DNA of 64,000 nt from CAZYTX01 sp964650485 (GCA_964650485.1 CAZYTX010000014.1:1-64000); one strand, 5' to 3'. Positions 1 to 9,881 are shown, numbered from the stretch's first letter. Numbers and translations are program-made. The notes: generated by a model from the letters alone, not told the origin.

Positions 1-105
1 CGGTAACAATCCTTCCCCTCCAACAATCGCCCGGAGTTATTGAGAAGTTACCATTCAGTCAGCTAAATTGCGGACTTTCAGCGGCTTTTATAAAATGGAG
101 CCGTT

Positions 106-1836
106 GTGAAGTACGGATACAGTTCTCTGTTCCTGCCGATTTCAGTGCTTCTTGTGCTTGTGTTCGCGGGATTGTGCCATCTATCTGCCTTGTCATCGGA
201 CTGGCATTTCGACGACTTCGGGCACATAAACAACAACCCGGCCGTGCACGCAAAGGAGCTCTCCCCTGGGGCGTTAAAAAGAGCCGCCCTCGGGAGCCCG
301 CTCAAGACGCGGCCTCTGTCCTATATAACCTTTGCCCTGGACCACATTCGCGCCGGCCCCTCTTCCAGGGCCTTCCACCAGACCAGCCTCGCTCTGCACC
401 TGTTCTCGACCCTCATGGCCTTTGTCCTCCTACTGAAGGTCTATACTCTGCGCCCCATTGCCGGGAAGGTCCCCTGGCCGCGGGCCGCGGCCCTGCTGGG
501 CGCCCTGGTCTTTGCCGTAAACCCGGTGCAGGTGCAGGCCGTTGCTTATGCCGTACAAAGGATGACGCTCCTGTCCGGGCTGTTCGTCCTGGCCGGCATG
601 TACGCCTGGGCGGTCATGAGATACGGGCACAAAAAGAGTGCGACAGGCAACGCCCTCTTGTGGACCGGGTTCTTTATCGCCGTGCTGGCAGGGATGCTTT
701 CCAAGGAGACGGCCTTTGCTGTAATTCCCCTGGTCCTCGTGTTTGACAGGTGCGTGCACGGGGAGGGCTTTGCCGCATGGCTAAGCTCGCGCAAGACACT
801 CATCTCCCTTATGATTGCTGCCGGGGTCGCAACAGGCGCAGCATACCTTTTTTTAAGCGGTTACTCCGCGGGCGGGCAGGTGCTCTCCGGTTACGAGCAC
901 CGCGAGTTCACACTTGTGGAAAGGCTCCTCACCCAGTCACGGGTTATTTTATGGTACGTGGGGCTGTGGGTTTTCCCCTCTCCTGCCAGGCTCTCCATAG
1001 ACCACATGGTTATAAAATCCACCGGGCTCGTGAGCCCGTGGTGGACTTTTCCCGCGCTGGCAATTGCAGCGGGCCTCACAGTTGCCGCCCTCTGGCGGGC
1101 CCACCGCGCTCCACTCATCTGTTTCGGCTGGCTGTGGTTCGCGGCAGGGCTGGCACTCGAGTCCTCGGTGCTGCCACTGGAGATGGCCTTCGAGCACAGG
1201 CTCTATTTGCCTTCCCTGGGACTGGTGATGACAGCCACAGGGCTCCTTTCCAGGTTCAACCCGGGAAGGAGAGCGGTCCTGCCAATACTCCTGGCCGCGG
1301 CCTTTCTGGGAATACTTTCTTTTTCGCGCGGCCGCGACTGGGACAACATGCTTGTGCTGTGGCAAGACGCGGCCATGAAAGCGCCCGAAAAGTCGCGTCC
1401 ATGGACCAACCTGTGCACCGCCTTTTTCGTGGAGGCAAGACATGAGAAGGCCATGGAGAGTTGCCGGAGAGCCATCTCCATTGACCGCGACAATTCCAGG
1501 GCCTATTACAACCTGGGCCTGGCATTGGAAAAGTCGGGCAGGTTCCGTGAGGCTGAAGAAATTCATGAAAAGGCGGTGGAGCTTGATCCCGAGAAGGCCG
1601 AGGCATTTTACCGCCTGGGGGTTATAAGGCGTGCCCGGGGAGAGCTCCACAAGTCAAAAGAGTCCCTGCAAAAGGCTGTGGACCTCGTGCCCGACGACCC
1701 CCTTTACTGGTACCATCTCGGCCTGACAAGCCGGGAGCTTGGCAGCTCCGGAGAGTCGAGGAGAGCTCTGCTGAGGGCAAGGGATCTTGCAAAGCCCGGC
1801 AGCGAGCTTTTAAGAAAGATAAACCAAAGCTTGTGA
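106..1836 (+). CDS. Polytopic membrane protein with C-terminal TPR repeats (TMTC-like)
   Basis: 576 residues. The N-terminal about 420 residues are a series of hydrophobic segments, the first at about residues 7-29, followed by an acidic FDD motif at 35-37 in a loop expected outside the membrane. The motif NPVQVQAVAY after a hydrophobic helix resembles the HP-x-x-x-E-AVAW region of TMTC/GT-C type glycosyltransferases. The last about 140 residues are tetratricopeptide repeats (for example ARHEKAMESCRRAISID and AYYNLGLALEKSGRF). From family knowledge such proteins are predicted to transfer sugars from polyprenyl donors, but no activity can be claimed here. The start is GTG, with TGGAG at 95-99 six bases upstream. 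It stands alone; the next gene converges on it 10 bases away. Confidence 0.7.
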   Translation: MKYGYSSLFLPISVLLVLVFAGLCHLSALSSDWHFDDFGHINNNPAVHAKELSPGALKRAALGSPLKTRPLSYITFALDHIRAGPSSRAFHQTSLALHLFSTLMAFVLLLKVYTLRPIAGKVPWPRAAALLGALVFAVNPVQVQAVAYAVQRMTLLSGLFVLAGMYAWAVMRYGHKKSATGNALLWTGFFIAVLAGMLSKETAFAVIPLVLVFDRCVHGEGFAAWLSSRKTLISLMIAAGVATGAAYLFLSGYSAGGQVLSGYEHREFTLVERLLTQSRVILWYVGLWVFPSPARLSIDHMVIKSTGLVSPWWTFPALAIAAGLTVAALWRAHRAPLICFGWLWFAAGLALESSVLPLEMAFEHRLYLPSLGLVMTATGLLSRFNPGRRAVLPILLAAAFLGILSFSRGRDWDNMLVLWQDAAMKAPEKSRPWTNLCTAFFVEARHEKAMESCRRAISIDRDNSRAYYNLGLALEKSGRFREAEEIHEKAVELDPEKAEAFYRLGVIRRARGELHKSKESLQKAVDLVPDDPLYWYHLGLTSRELGSSGESRRALLRARDLAKPGSELLRKINQSL

Positions 1837-1846
1837 ACACGGGCGG

Positions 1847-2167
1847 TTACTGATTATCATTTTCCTCCGGCCAGTCCTCTGGCGGCTCCACCCGGTGGAA
1901 GTCGCGTGGCCGGTATCTTCTTTTCTCTTCCCTCTCTTTTTGCCCGGGCTCCGTCTCCCCCTCGACTGATCTCAACACCCACTCCTTTTCATGGGCACCC
2001 TCCTTTTTCACCCCGCTTATGGCGTCCATCGGAATGGTGAGCCACGAGGCGGGGCCTTTCAGATACACGTACTCATCGTCCGCGCCAAGGTACACACCGC
2101 GGTAGATAAAGCCATGGGCCTTGACCTCCACCCTCTGTCTCATAAAGCGCGTGAGCTTGTCAAACAC
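1847..2167 (-). CDS. Small hypothetical protein, possible Sm/SH3-like barrel
   Basis: 106 residues, not recognised. The first about 55 residues alternate short hydrophobic strands and turns (VEVKAHGFIYRGVYLG, EYVYLKG, LTIPMDAISGV), a pattern typical of small beta barrels of the Sm or SH3 type. The C-terminal half is highly charged and probably disordered (glutamate, arginine and proline rich, ending in acidic residues). The start is GTG, with GAGG about nine bases upstream. It is convergent with the TPR protein and divergent from the acyl-CoA synthetase gene. Codon use and a clean start support a real gene, but no function can be assigned. Confidence 0.6.
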   Translation of the reverse strand: MFDKLTRFMRQRVEVKAHGFIYRGVYLGADDEYVYLKGPASWLTIPMDAISGVKKEGAHEKEWVLRSVEGETEPGQKEREEKRRYRPRDFHRVEPPEDWPEENDNQ

Positions 2168-2354
2168 GGACGTTCGCCTCTTTATCCATAAATTTAATCA
2201 GGAAAGGAACCCGGAGCAAGTCGGTTTGCATTCCGGGGGCAACATGGAAGAAAATGTAGTCTCTGAACCTGCTACAGGAATTCTGCCGAAGTAAGGATCA
2301 CAAAAGGCTTTAATGTTCAGAAGACAAAGTAAATCTTATAAAAAAAGGAAGGCA

Positions 2355-3863
2355 ATGAAAGACAAGCGGTTTTTGAAGTCGAGGATGGAAGTTCTGTGGA
2401 ATCCTCGCCGGGTGGTCATGATAGGGGCCACCAACAAGCTCTACAAGTGGGGCTTCATAATCTTCTCCCGGATGCTGAACGAGGGCTTTTCAGGTGAGAT
2501 CATACCCGTACACCCAAGCGACAAAGAGGTGCTGGGCAAAAAGGCTTTCAAGAGCATCCTCGAGGTGCCCGGGGAGGTTGACCTCGCAATCATTGTCACA
2601 CCCGCTCCTGCGGTGGCGGGCGTTTTAAAGCAGTGCGCCAAAAAGGGCGTGCCCGCGACGGTGGTGATAACATCGGGGTTCAGCGAGACGGGCGAAGAAG
2701 GCAAAAAGCTGGAGGCCCATATCGTGGACATAGCCCGCAAAGCCGGCATGATCATGGTGGGGCCCAACACCATGGGCACCTTCAGCGCCGCGCGCAGCTT
2801 CAACTGCCTCATGGCACCGGTGTCGCCGCTGTACGGGGGCGCGGCCTGCATAGCGCAGAGCGGCAACGTGGGCACCCACATGCTCTTCCGCGGCAAGCTG
2901 CGGGGACTCGGGTTCGGAAAATTCGTGAGCTCGGGCAACGAGGGGGACCTCACCTTCGAGGACTATCTTTGGTACTTCGGCCGGGACCCGGACACAACAT
3001 CAGTGCTCGGCTACCTCGAGGGCCTGGAGGCGGACAGCGATTTCCCTGAGATAGCCCGGGAGGTCACAATAGAGAAGCCGGTGATAGTGCTCAAAGGCGG
3101 AAGGACCGGAGCAGGGGCCATTGCAGCGTCTTCCCACACCGGGGCCCTGGCAGGGAACATGTCGGTGGTGAGAGGCGCCATGCGCCAGGCCGGGGTGATC
3201 CTGGCCGAGTCCAACAAGGAGGTGGTCGAGCTGGCAAGGGCACTGGAGCTGCAGCCGGTGCCAAAAGGGCCCAGGACAGGAATCCTCACCAGGGGAGGAG
3301 GATGGGGGGTCATCACATCCGACGCATGCACCGAGCTGGGACTTACCGTGACCAGCCTGGACCCGGCCACCATAGAAAAGCTCGACAGGATACTGCCGCC
3401 GTACTGGAGCAGGGGGAACCCCGTGGACATGGTTGCTCTCATATCGTACCAGGCGTATATTGATTGCCTGGAGATACTCGAGGCCGACCCCAATGTGGAT
3501 GCCATAATAGGGCTGGGGGCCAACATTGACGCACAGGCCATGACCACGGTGAAGTCGCTCGAAAAGCTCGGGGTCATGAGCGAGGAGCGCATCAGGGAGA
3601 TAAGCGAGCGCACGAGAGAGGAGTCCGAGCGCTTCTTCGCATCACTGAAGGATTTTCTCGCAGGCTCGAAAAAGCCCGTGCTCTCGGTGGGAAGGTGGCG
3701 CGAGACCCCCGACTGGGAGGCCGGCATAATGATGATAGCCGAGCCAGAGGACGCCGCCCGCATGATGGCCAAGATGGTGGGGTACGGAAGTTACCTGCAG
3801 GCAAAGGGAGTATTGGAGGGAGCCGGGAACGCGGCTCCCCTGCGAAAGGAGGCGAGTGAATGA
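2355..3863 (+). CDS. ADP-forming acyl-CoA synthetase, alpha-type subunit (CoA-binding/ligase domains only)
   Basis: About 502 residues from ATG 2355, which has AAGGAAGG directly upstream. An earlier in-frame ATG at 2313 has AAAAGG at 2302-2307 and would add 14 lysine/arginine-rich residues. Order of domains: a Rossmann CoA-binding domain (VVMIGATNK, then VGPNTMG near residue 136), then a succinyl-CoA-ligase-like flavodoxin domain. The sequence SSHTGALAG carries the histidine that is phosphorylated in this superfamily (about residue 261). There is no ATP-grasp domain, so the enzyme would need a separate beta subunit, and none is seen in this window. Family role: acyl-CoA + ADP + Pi to acid + ATP + CoA, or the reverse. 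The stop overlaps the next start by four bases (ATGA), so it is coupled to the GMC oxidoreductase genes. Confidence 0.8.
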   Translation: MKDKRFLKSRMEVLWNPRRVVMIGATNKLYKWGFIIFSRMLNEGFSGEIIPVHPSDKEVLGKKAFKSILEVPGEVDLAIIVTPAPAVAGVLKQCAKKGVPATVVITSGFSETGEEGKKLEAHIVDIARKAGMIMVGPNTMGTFSAARSFNCLMAPVSPLYGGAACIAQSGNVGTHMLFRGKLRGLGFGKFVSSGNEGDLTFEDYLWYFGRDPDTTSVLGYLEGLEADSDFPEIAREVTIEKPVIVLKGGRTGAGAIAASSHTGALAGNMSVVRGAMRQAGVILAESNKEVVELARALELQPVPKGPRTGILTRGGGWGVITSDACTELGLTVTSLDPATIEKLDRILPPYWSRGNPVDMVALISYQAYIDCLEILEADPNVDAIIGLGANIDAQAMTTVKSLEKLGVMSEERIREISERTREESERFFASLKDFLAGSKKPVLSVGRWRETPDWEAGIMMIAEPEDAARMMAKMVGYGSYLQAKGVLEGAGNAAPLRKEASE

Positions 3864-4408
3864 GCCAGACACACCTTAATAAAAGCGCAAGGAAGATACT
3901 GCGTGCACTGGTGGAAGTGGTAAAGCCCAGGAAGCCGGAGTTCGACATCCCGGTCGAGGATTTCATGCTCGATTTCCTGGACAACTTCTATGCACACTTC
4001 CCTTTCCACATGAAGATAGGGTTCCCCCTTGGGCTCTACCTCCTGGAGTACGGCACCATTGTCTTCGGCGCGGGGCTCAGGCCCTTCTCCAGCATGTCCA
4101 TGCCAGACAGGGAAAAGTACGTGAGCGGATGGGTCAACTCCGGCATGGCCATACGCCGCGACCTCATAAAGGGCGTGAAAGGTGTGTGCCTTACCGCCTT
4201 TTACTCCCACCCCGAAGTGATGGAACACATCGGCTATCACATTGACCAGCACCTGGAAAAGGTGAACAAGGGCGAGCCCTGCGACCAAGAGGCAGTGAAG
4301 TTCTTCCGCGAGATGGGCTATGACCGTAACGTCAAGGTCCCACACCCTGCATACGACAGCGTGGAGATAATCGCGCACGACACCATGCCCGAAGGCTCGT
4401 CCAGCTAA
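3860..4408 (+). CDS. Small partner subunit of GMC oxidoreductase (gluconate 2-dehydrogenase subunit 3-like)
   Basis: 182 residues. The segment RPFSSMSMPDREKYVSGW followed by a basic helix and TAFYSHPEVMEHIGY matches the pattern of the gluconate 2-dehydrogenase subunit 3 family (a loop, then a Trp helix, then an AYYS-x-P-x-x-W-x-x-x-GY-like motif). Members accompany GMC-type flavin dehydrogenases as small subunits. No Tat signal is apparent, unlike many periplasmic relatives, so this version is probably cytoplasmic. It overlaps the acyl-CoA synthetase subunit by four bases and is followed after 12 bases by the GMC enzyme, which supports a complex. The family call is by pattern only. Confidence 0.65.
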   Translation: MSQTHLNKSARKILRALVEVVKPRKPEFDIPVEDFMLDFLDNFYAHFPFHMKIGFPLGLYLLEYGTIVFGAGLRPFSSMSMPDREKYVSGWVNSGMAIRRDLIKGVKGVCLTAFYSHPEVMEHIGYHIDQHLEKVNKGEPCDQEAVKFFREMGYDRNVKVPHPAYDSVEIIAHDTMPEGSSS

Positions 4409-4420
4409 AGGAGGCTCTAA

Positions 4421-5938
4421 ATGATTACTATAGGCGCTGACATAAACCGCGACATCGAGGAGAGCTGTGACGTGGTGGTGGTGGGCTCCGGCGCCGGTGG
4501 CGGGGCCATAGCCGCGGAGCTGGCCGAGGCCGGGGTGGAGGTGGTCATCATCGAGGAGGGCGGCTACTACACCAGCAAGGACTTCTCCACCAGCCCCAAA
4601 CAGGCGGTCCCCATGCTCTACCGCGAGTCCGGGAGCTCGGTAATACTCGGCAACCCCAACATAGTGTTCTCCGAGGGAAGGTGCGTGGGCGGGTCCACGG
4701 TCATAAACGGAGGCATGTGCTGGCGCACCCCCGAGAAGGTCCTGGAAAGATGGCGCTGGGAGATGGGTCTTACCGACCTCACACCAGAGTACATGGAGCC
4801 CTTCTTCGAGAAGGTCGAACAGAGGATCAACGTGGCGCCCCAGAGCCCCGAGAGCCTCGGCAGAGGAGACATGCTCTTTAAGAAGGCAGCGGACAAGCTG
4901 GGATGGCTCATACACCCAAACCGCCGCAACCAGAAGGACTGCACAGGCGAGGGAGTGTGCGTGTTCGGATGCCCTACCGACAGGAAGCAGTCAGTGCTCA
5001 TCACGTACATCCCCAGGGCTCTCGAAAACGGGGCCCGACTCTACACCGACGTGAAGATAAAAAAGGCCATCATGAAGGACGGCAGGGCCATGGGCGTCAC
5101 CGGCCGCGTGCTCGACCGCGAGACCGGAAAGAAAAAGCCCGCAAAGATCACGGTCAAGGCAAAGACCGTGGTCCTCGCCGGCGGGGCCCTCCAGACGCCC
5201 GTCATGCTCATGAACTCCGGCATCAGGAACAGGAACATAGGAGAGCACTTTCACTGCCACCCCAACACCAAGGTCGTCGGTATCTTCGACGACCCGGTCT
5301 ATTACTGGAAAGGAGTGCACCAGGGACACCAGATACACCAGTTCATTGACGAGGGCATCCTCATGGCCATCGGAGTGGTCCACCCCGGGCTCACCGCGCT
5401 CTCCTTTCCACAGTTCGGAAGAGACAGCCTCGAGCTCATGGAGCTGTGGAACCACATGCTGGTGGCCGGCGCCCTGGTTGACGACACCACAACCGGACGA
5501 ATCAAAAGAGCGCCATGGGGCGAGCCCATGGCATACTACAACATTGACCAGGTCGAGACCGAGAGACTCATACGATCCACAGCCCTCATGTCCAAGCTGC
5601 TCTTCACCGCGGGCGCCAGGAAGATACTGCTGCCCTTTGCAAAGCTCCAGGAAATAACCAGCATGGACCAGATCAAAAAGATCTACCAGGCCGACATCAA
5701 GAGGTCCGAGATCGAGACACTCACAGTGCACGCCTTTGCAACATCCAGGATGTGCGCGGACCCTGAAAGAGGCGTGGTCAACCAGTGGGGTGAGTGCTGG
5801 CAGGCAGAGAACCTCTTCATCGCCGACAGCGGCGTGGTCCCGAGCTCACTTGGCGTGAACCCCCAGGAGACCATCATGGCCCTGGCCACCCGCACCGGCC
5901 GCTACATCCTGGAAAACAGGAAGAAATACCTGGCCTGA
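4421..5938 (+). CDS. GMC-family FAD-dependent oxidoreductase
   Basis: 505 residues, start ATG with a strong AAAGGAGG upstream. The dinucleotide-binding motif GSGAGGG is at residues 22-28, with the ribose-binding glutamates at the end of beta 2 (IIEEGG, 43-48). The GMC signature GRCVGGSTVINGG is at 86-98. Three cysteines (C174, C180, C184) lie in a CTGEGVCVFGC segment before KQS, as in long-chain alcohol oxidase and cholesterol-oxidase-like branches. The C-terminal catalytic pair appears as VHAFATSRM (His) and GVNPQET (Asn). The probable reaction is oxidation of an alcohol, sterol-like or other lipophilic hydroxyl to a carbonyl. It is coupled to the small subunit and an acyl-CoA synthetase subunit, which suggests alcohol to acid to acyl-CoA conversion; this is inference. 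Confidence 0.85.
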   Translation: MITIGADINRDIEESCDVVVVGSGAGGGAIAAELAEAGVEVVIIEEGGYYTSKDFSTSPKQAVPMLYRESGSSVILGNPNIVFSEGRCVGGSTVINGGMCWRTPEKVLERWRWEMGLTDLTPEYMEPFFEKVEQRINVAPQSPESLGRGDMLFKKAADKLGWLIHPNRRNQKDCTGEGVCVFGCPTDRKQSVLITYIPRALENGARLYTDVKIKKAIMKDGRAMGVTGRVLDRETGKKKPAKITVKAKTVVLAGGALQTPVMLMNSGIRNRNIGEHFHCHPNTKVVGIFDDPVYYWKGVHQGHQIHQFIDEGILMAIGVVHPGLTALSFPQFGRDSLELMELWNHMLVAGALVDDTTTGRIKRAPWGEPMAYYNIDQVETERLIRSTALMSKLLFTAGARKILLPFAKLQEITSMDQIKKIYQADIKRSEIETLTVHAFATSRMCADPERGVVNQWGECWQAENLFIADSGVVPSSLGVNPQETIMALATRTGRYILENRKKYLA

Positions 5939-6078
5939 CAGCAATTTCGCGCACCGGTCTGGCCGCAATTGGCAACCCGACCAAGCGCTGACTTTTGACG
6001 TCGGAATCCTTTTGGATCACACCTCGCGCCAAACATGGTTCTCGTCAAATTCCACGCCGTGTCGGACGATCAAATTTA

Positions 6079-9000
6079 TCAATACGGCTTCGAGTAGAAC
6101 ACGTCCAGGCCGCCCTGGCCCTCCTCGTCCTGGCCGGCCTCCACCGAGAACTCCTTGTCCAGCTCGTAGCGGAGCTTGAACTCCTCGGCCTGCTCCTTGC
6201 CGAAGTGGTGGTAGTAGAAAAGGTAGAGCCGCTCGTTTATGTACTTGCCGAAACCCACGCCCCTCTCCTCGGGCGACTCCCCGGCGTGCACGAATATCGC
6301 GTCCACCGGGAAGGCCTGGCCCAGCCTGGCCGCGGCGAACTCGGCCACCAATTGCGCCCCCGCCATCTTCAGGGCCTGGTCCTGTCCCTCGGTGAGCTCG
6401 CTGGCCGGCCGGCCGAAGAGTATGACGGAGAGCACGTCCTCCTGGCTGAGCGGCGGCTCCGAGTATATCTCCAGTGTGGGCTGTGACAGGTTTCCGCCTA
6501 TCTTTATGTAGGTGGTGTAGTCGGGCACCTTGTAGCTGGCGAGGATGTCGAGGTCCGGGTCAATCGCGGGAATGGCCGGGAAGGTAAAGGTTCCGCGCTC
6601 CACCTGGAAGGGCTTGTTCTGGAAGAGCACCCACCCCTTTTTTGCCTCCATCTCTCCGAAGAGGAGGAAGAAGCCTCCGGGCGGCTTCCTCATGGTGAGC
6701 TCTCCTCCCATCCTGATGTTGAGCTCGCTGTTCTTCAGGAGGGCGGAGTCCGGTATATTAATGAGAATGTCCATGTCGCTCCGGTCCAGCCAGGGCGAGG
6801 TCTGCCTGGCTCCCGTCTGCTCCTCCTGCTTGACCACGATGGTGGGGTCCTCGCTCTCCCATGCTGTCCCCTGGTATGAGAGGATCAGGGGAGGCCGGTA
6901 GACGAGGTCCTTGAAGGTGACCTCTCCATGCATCCTAGGGTAAGAAGGGTCCCCGCTGATCCTTGCGTCCGCGTCCATCACCGCCCTGGTGTCCGGGGTG
7001 TTCATGGCCTTGAATTCCCTGGCCGTGAGGATGAGGTCCATCTTGGACACGGAGTACCCCTCCAGGTCGAGCCCCCCTTTGATAGAAGCTGTCCCCTGGC
7101 CGGACTGGACCGTGATCGCGGGGACATGCACCTTGTTCCTGTCGAAGATGGCCTGACCCGTGATGCCGCTCAGCGAAAGCCCCCACTGCGGCACGTTGAA
7201 GCTCACCTTCTCGAGTTCCAGGTCCCCGTTCCACTCGGGGCTTCCCGGCGTGCCCATGATGTGGGCGAGCAGCCCGACGCTCCCTGCCGCGTCCTCCACC
7301 CATGGTACGAAGCGGTCAATAATGGACACCGACATCTTTGGCGCCGCCACCTCCAGGTCCATTTTCTCTTTTGCAAGGACAGCGATCGAAGCGGGCGAGA
7401 GCACCAGCCTCAGCGGAAAGTCGCCCTTTGCAAGCACCTCGCCCGAGACCTCTGAGTGGCCCCTCAAGCTTACGGTCAGTCGGTGCGGGATGTAACGTAC
7501 GGACGCCTCGGCACGGTCGAGCCTGGTGTCCGCGTACCTGGGCCTTTCAACGCTTATGTCGCTTCTTATCTCGGGGACTCCGGCAGAGCCTCTGGCGTAG
7601 ATGCTGCCGCTCGCTATGCCCTGTATGCTCTCCCCCGGCAGCACCCGCTCCATCCAGGGGTCTATCTCGAAGTTGTAAAAAGATATGAACGCGTCGAGCT
7701 CATCACCGAGCACGACGCCGGAGACCCCGAGCCCGGACTCCTTGTTTGAAAGCTCGATCCCGGAAACCCGCACCTTCCCCGGCAGGGACTCGATCCTGGC
7801 CGGCCGGGCCAATTGCCAGTCCCGGTCTATGAAACGGAGGTCCATGCTAGCAAGGTCGAGCGACCAGCGCCCGTCCTCCACTCCATACTTGAGCCTGCCC
7901 TCGGAATCGAGCTGGAATGACTGCCCGGGTGAATCCGCGGCAATGGAGAAATCGAGTGCCGGGGAGAGCGGCCTGGACGGGAGCAGCCGTATGCCGGCTT
8001 CGAGGTCGAACACGGGCACTTGTAAATGCCTGTATCTTGCCGAGGGGAGCATTGTCTCTTTTGCCTCGAGGTCTATTTTTCCCGAGACCTCCTCGCCTCC
8101 TTTGCCTGTCAGGGAAAAATCAAAGCGGGACACGCCGGACCTTATGTGTGCGGATTCGAGACCTGCCATGCTCCCCGATCCCGAGGCTCGCCATTGGTAC
8201 CTGTCGCCCTCGAGCGTGGCGCTTATGGAGACGCTTTCCATATCCACGGCCTCGCCCGTCAACCTGGGCACGGCATCTCTATTTGCAAGCTTTGCCGCAA
8301 GCTCGAGCCGGAAGGGCAAGGTCTTGTTAAAAGGCTGGAGCCGGCCCGAGCCCCTCATGGCAATCCCTCCGGCCCTCACATCCGCGCTTTTTATATCCAG
8401 GGTTCCATGGGAGAGGCTGTATGACAGCTCCCCTTCCAAACGGTGCAGGTCCATTATGCTGCTCCTGTTGAGAAGGAGTTCGCCGCTCCCTTGCAGTTCC
8501 TGTATCGAGTGGCCGCTTCCCTGAAACTTGAGGGCCCCTGCCAGGCCGGCCCGGGGCAGCCCCTGTTTTATCCTGGCCGGGTCCAGGTCAGCCAGGAAAG
8601 CTCTCACGAGCAGGGGTCTGGAACCTGTCACTTCTCCGCTCGCATAAACCGCCATGTCAGCGCCCTTGCCTGATGACAACATGGACCCTGCGAACCGGTT
8701 CCCCGTGAGCTCGACCTCGCCCTTCACCGGGAAAGACTTTATTCCCGGGTACGCGAATGATGAGAGATCAAAGCCGGCCATGAGGCGCTGGCCGGGAATG
8801 GAAGCGGCCCCTATGGTGTCCCCGCCGGCCTGTGAGGCTGCAATGTAGTTCATCTGAAATTCGCCGTTAAGCCCTTTCAGCTCAAACGGCCGTGAAAAGA
8901 ACTCGCCCATGGAAAAGTCTTCCATGATGCCTTGCAGGACCACTTGCCTTTTCGCGTGCATGTACTTTCCGGATGCCTCCAGTTCGCCCGCGGAGGAGCG

Positions 9001-9879
9001 CACGCTAAAAAAGACATCCATCTCATCCAGCACCCCTTCCACGCTTGCCCGGCCTCTCACTGGTATGCCCAGGGGGTGCGAGGGCCAAAACAGGGCCAGC
9101 GTGTCAGGGGCTATCTCGAATGAGTCGGCTTTTGCTTCCATCTTCCTGGATGCCGTGTGATATTTTGCGAAGTCCAGGAGCAGTGTGGAGGATGCGGTTA
9201 CCATGCTCCCGGATGAGACCTTGATCTCCCAGCCCTGGCCCGTACTTGTTGCCTTTCCCGTGGCGGAGACGTGGTTGACCCCCAGCGGGGGCGACTCGAT
9301 GGCGGCCCTGAAATGGGTGAGGTTAAAGTCCACCACCGGGCCATTGGTCACAAGCCGGGCCCTTGCCAGGGGGACGCGCGCGTGGATGGTCCTCTCCGGC
9401 GAGTAGGAGAGCTCGGCAGCCCCGCTTGTTAGCGATACCATGACGATCAGCCGGGGCATGTCAGAGGGCTTGTCTTTGCCCGGCCGCAACCGCTGTTTCC
9501 TGAGGGCGCCCAGGTTCCACTGCCCGTTCCTCTTTTTCGCGTTTACAAACGCGTCCTCGATGTCTAGCTCGACTCTAGGCAACAGCCCCTTTGTTACGCT
9601 CAGGCGCCATGAAACCTCGGTCCGAGCCGCTTTTATGACCGCCTTCCCCTGCGGGTCCCGGACCTCGATGTCAAGAATGACGAACCTCTTTAAGGGGTTC
9701 CCCTCCATCCTTTGCGCCACGGCGCTGCCCTTGAGCGCCTCGTTGACCCTGGCGAGCGCAAACCCCAGTATCCTCTTGTTCAAAAGCCCTTGCCTCAGCG
9801 GCAAATACAGAGAGAACATGATCAGGGCCGCGCCCGCGGCCACGATCAGTACGATACGTATGTTTCTTTTACTTGTCAT
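6079..9879 (-). CDS. tamB: TamB-like inner membrane translocation/assembly protein (DUF490)
   Basis: 1266 residues. One N-terminal membrane anchor (about residues 7-27) is followed by a very long beta-rich region of repeating amphipathic strands, as in AsmA/TamB proteins that form a hydrophobic groove across the periplasm. The C-terminal region contains the typical DUF490 elements: GGELTMRKPPGGFFLLF, GTFTFPAIPAIDPDLDI, and SQEDVLSVILFGRPASEL near residue 1180. It lies two bases downstream of the TamA-like gene, the usual tamA-tamB order. TamA/TamB work in outer-membrane protein assembly, and TamB-type proteins also in phospholipid transport to the outer membrane. Length matches the family (about 1250-1450). 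Confidence 0.9.
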   Translation of the reverse strand: MTSKRNIRIVLIVAAGAALIMFSLYLPLRQGLLNKRILGFALARVNEALKGSAVAQRMEGNPLKRFVILDIEVRDPQGKAVIKAARTEVSWRLSVTKGLLPRVELDIEDAFVNAKKRNGQWNLGALRKQRLRPGKDKPSDMPRLIVMVSLTSGAAELSYSPERTIHARVPLARARLVTNGPVVDFNLTHFRAAIESPPLGVNHVSATGKATSTGQGWEIKVSSGSMVTASSTLLLDFAKYHTASRKMEAKADSFEIAPDTLALFWPSHPLGIPVRGRASVEGVLDEMDVFFSVRSSAGELEASGKYMHAKRQVVLQGIMEDFSMGEFFSRPFELKGLNGEFQMNYIAASQAGGDTIGAASIPGQRLMAGFDLSSFAYPGIKSFPVKGEVELTGNRFAGSMLSSGKGADMAVYASGEVTGSRPLLVRAFLADLDPARIKQGLPRAGLAGALKFQGSGHSIQELQGSGELLLNRSSIMDLHRLEGELSYSLSHGTLDIKSADVRAGGIAMRGSGRLQPFNKTLPFRLELAAKLANRDAVPRLTGEAVDMESVSISATLEGDRYQWRASGSGSMAGLESAHIRSGVSRFDFSLTGKGGEEVSGKIDLEAKETMLPSARYRHLQVPVFDLEAGIRLLPSRPLSPALDFSIAADSPGQSFQLDSEGRLKYGVEDGRWSLDLASMDLRFIDRDWQLARPARIESLPGKVRVSGIELSNKESGLGVSGVVLGDELDAFISFYNFEIDPWMERVLPGESIQGIASGSIYARGSAGVPEIRSDISVERPRYADTRLDRAEASVRYIPHRLTVSLRGHSEVSGEVLAKGDFPLRLVLSPASIAVLAKEKMDLEVAAPKMSVSIIDRFVPWVEDAAGSVGLLAHIMGTPGSPEWNGDLELEKVSFNVPQWGLSLSGITGQAIFDRNKVHVPAITVQSGQGTASIKGGLDLEGYSVSKMDLILTAREFKAMNTPDTRAVMDADARISGDPSYPRMHGEVTFKDLVYRPPLILSYQGTAWESEDPTIVVKQEEQTGARQTSPWLDRSDMDILINIPDSALLKNSELNIRMGGELTMRKPPGGFFLLFGEMEAKKGWVLFQNKPFQVERGTFTFPAIPAIDPDLDILASYKVPDYTTYIKIGGNLSQPTLEIYSEPPLSQEDVLSVILFGRPASELTEGQDQALKMAGAQLVAEFAAARLGQAFPVDAIFVHAGESPEERGVGFGKYINERLYLFYYHHFGKEQAEEFKLRYELDKEFSVEAGQDEEGQGGLDVFYSKPY

Positions 9880-9881
9880 GA

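Noticed and set aside
2244..2294. 16-codon open frame before the acyl-CoA synthetase subunit
   Set aside because: Too short, no clear ribosome binding site, no regulatory pattern.
3791..4915. Long open frame (374 codons) on the minus strand opposite the GMC genes
   Set aside because: Low-complexity His/Leu/Val-rich product, antisense to three well-supported genes with better starts. In this GC-rich DNA antisense frames are commonly long.
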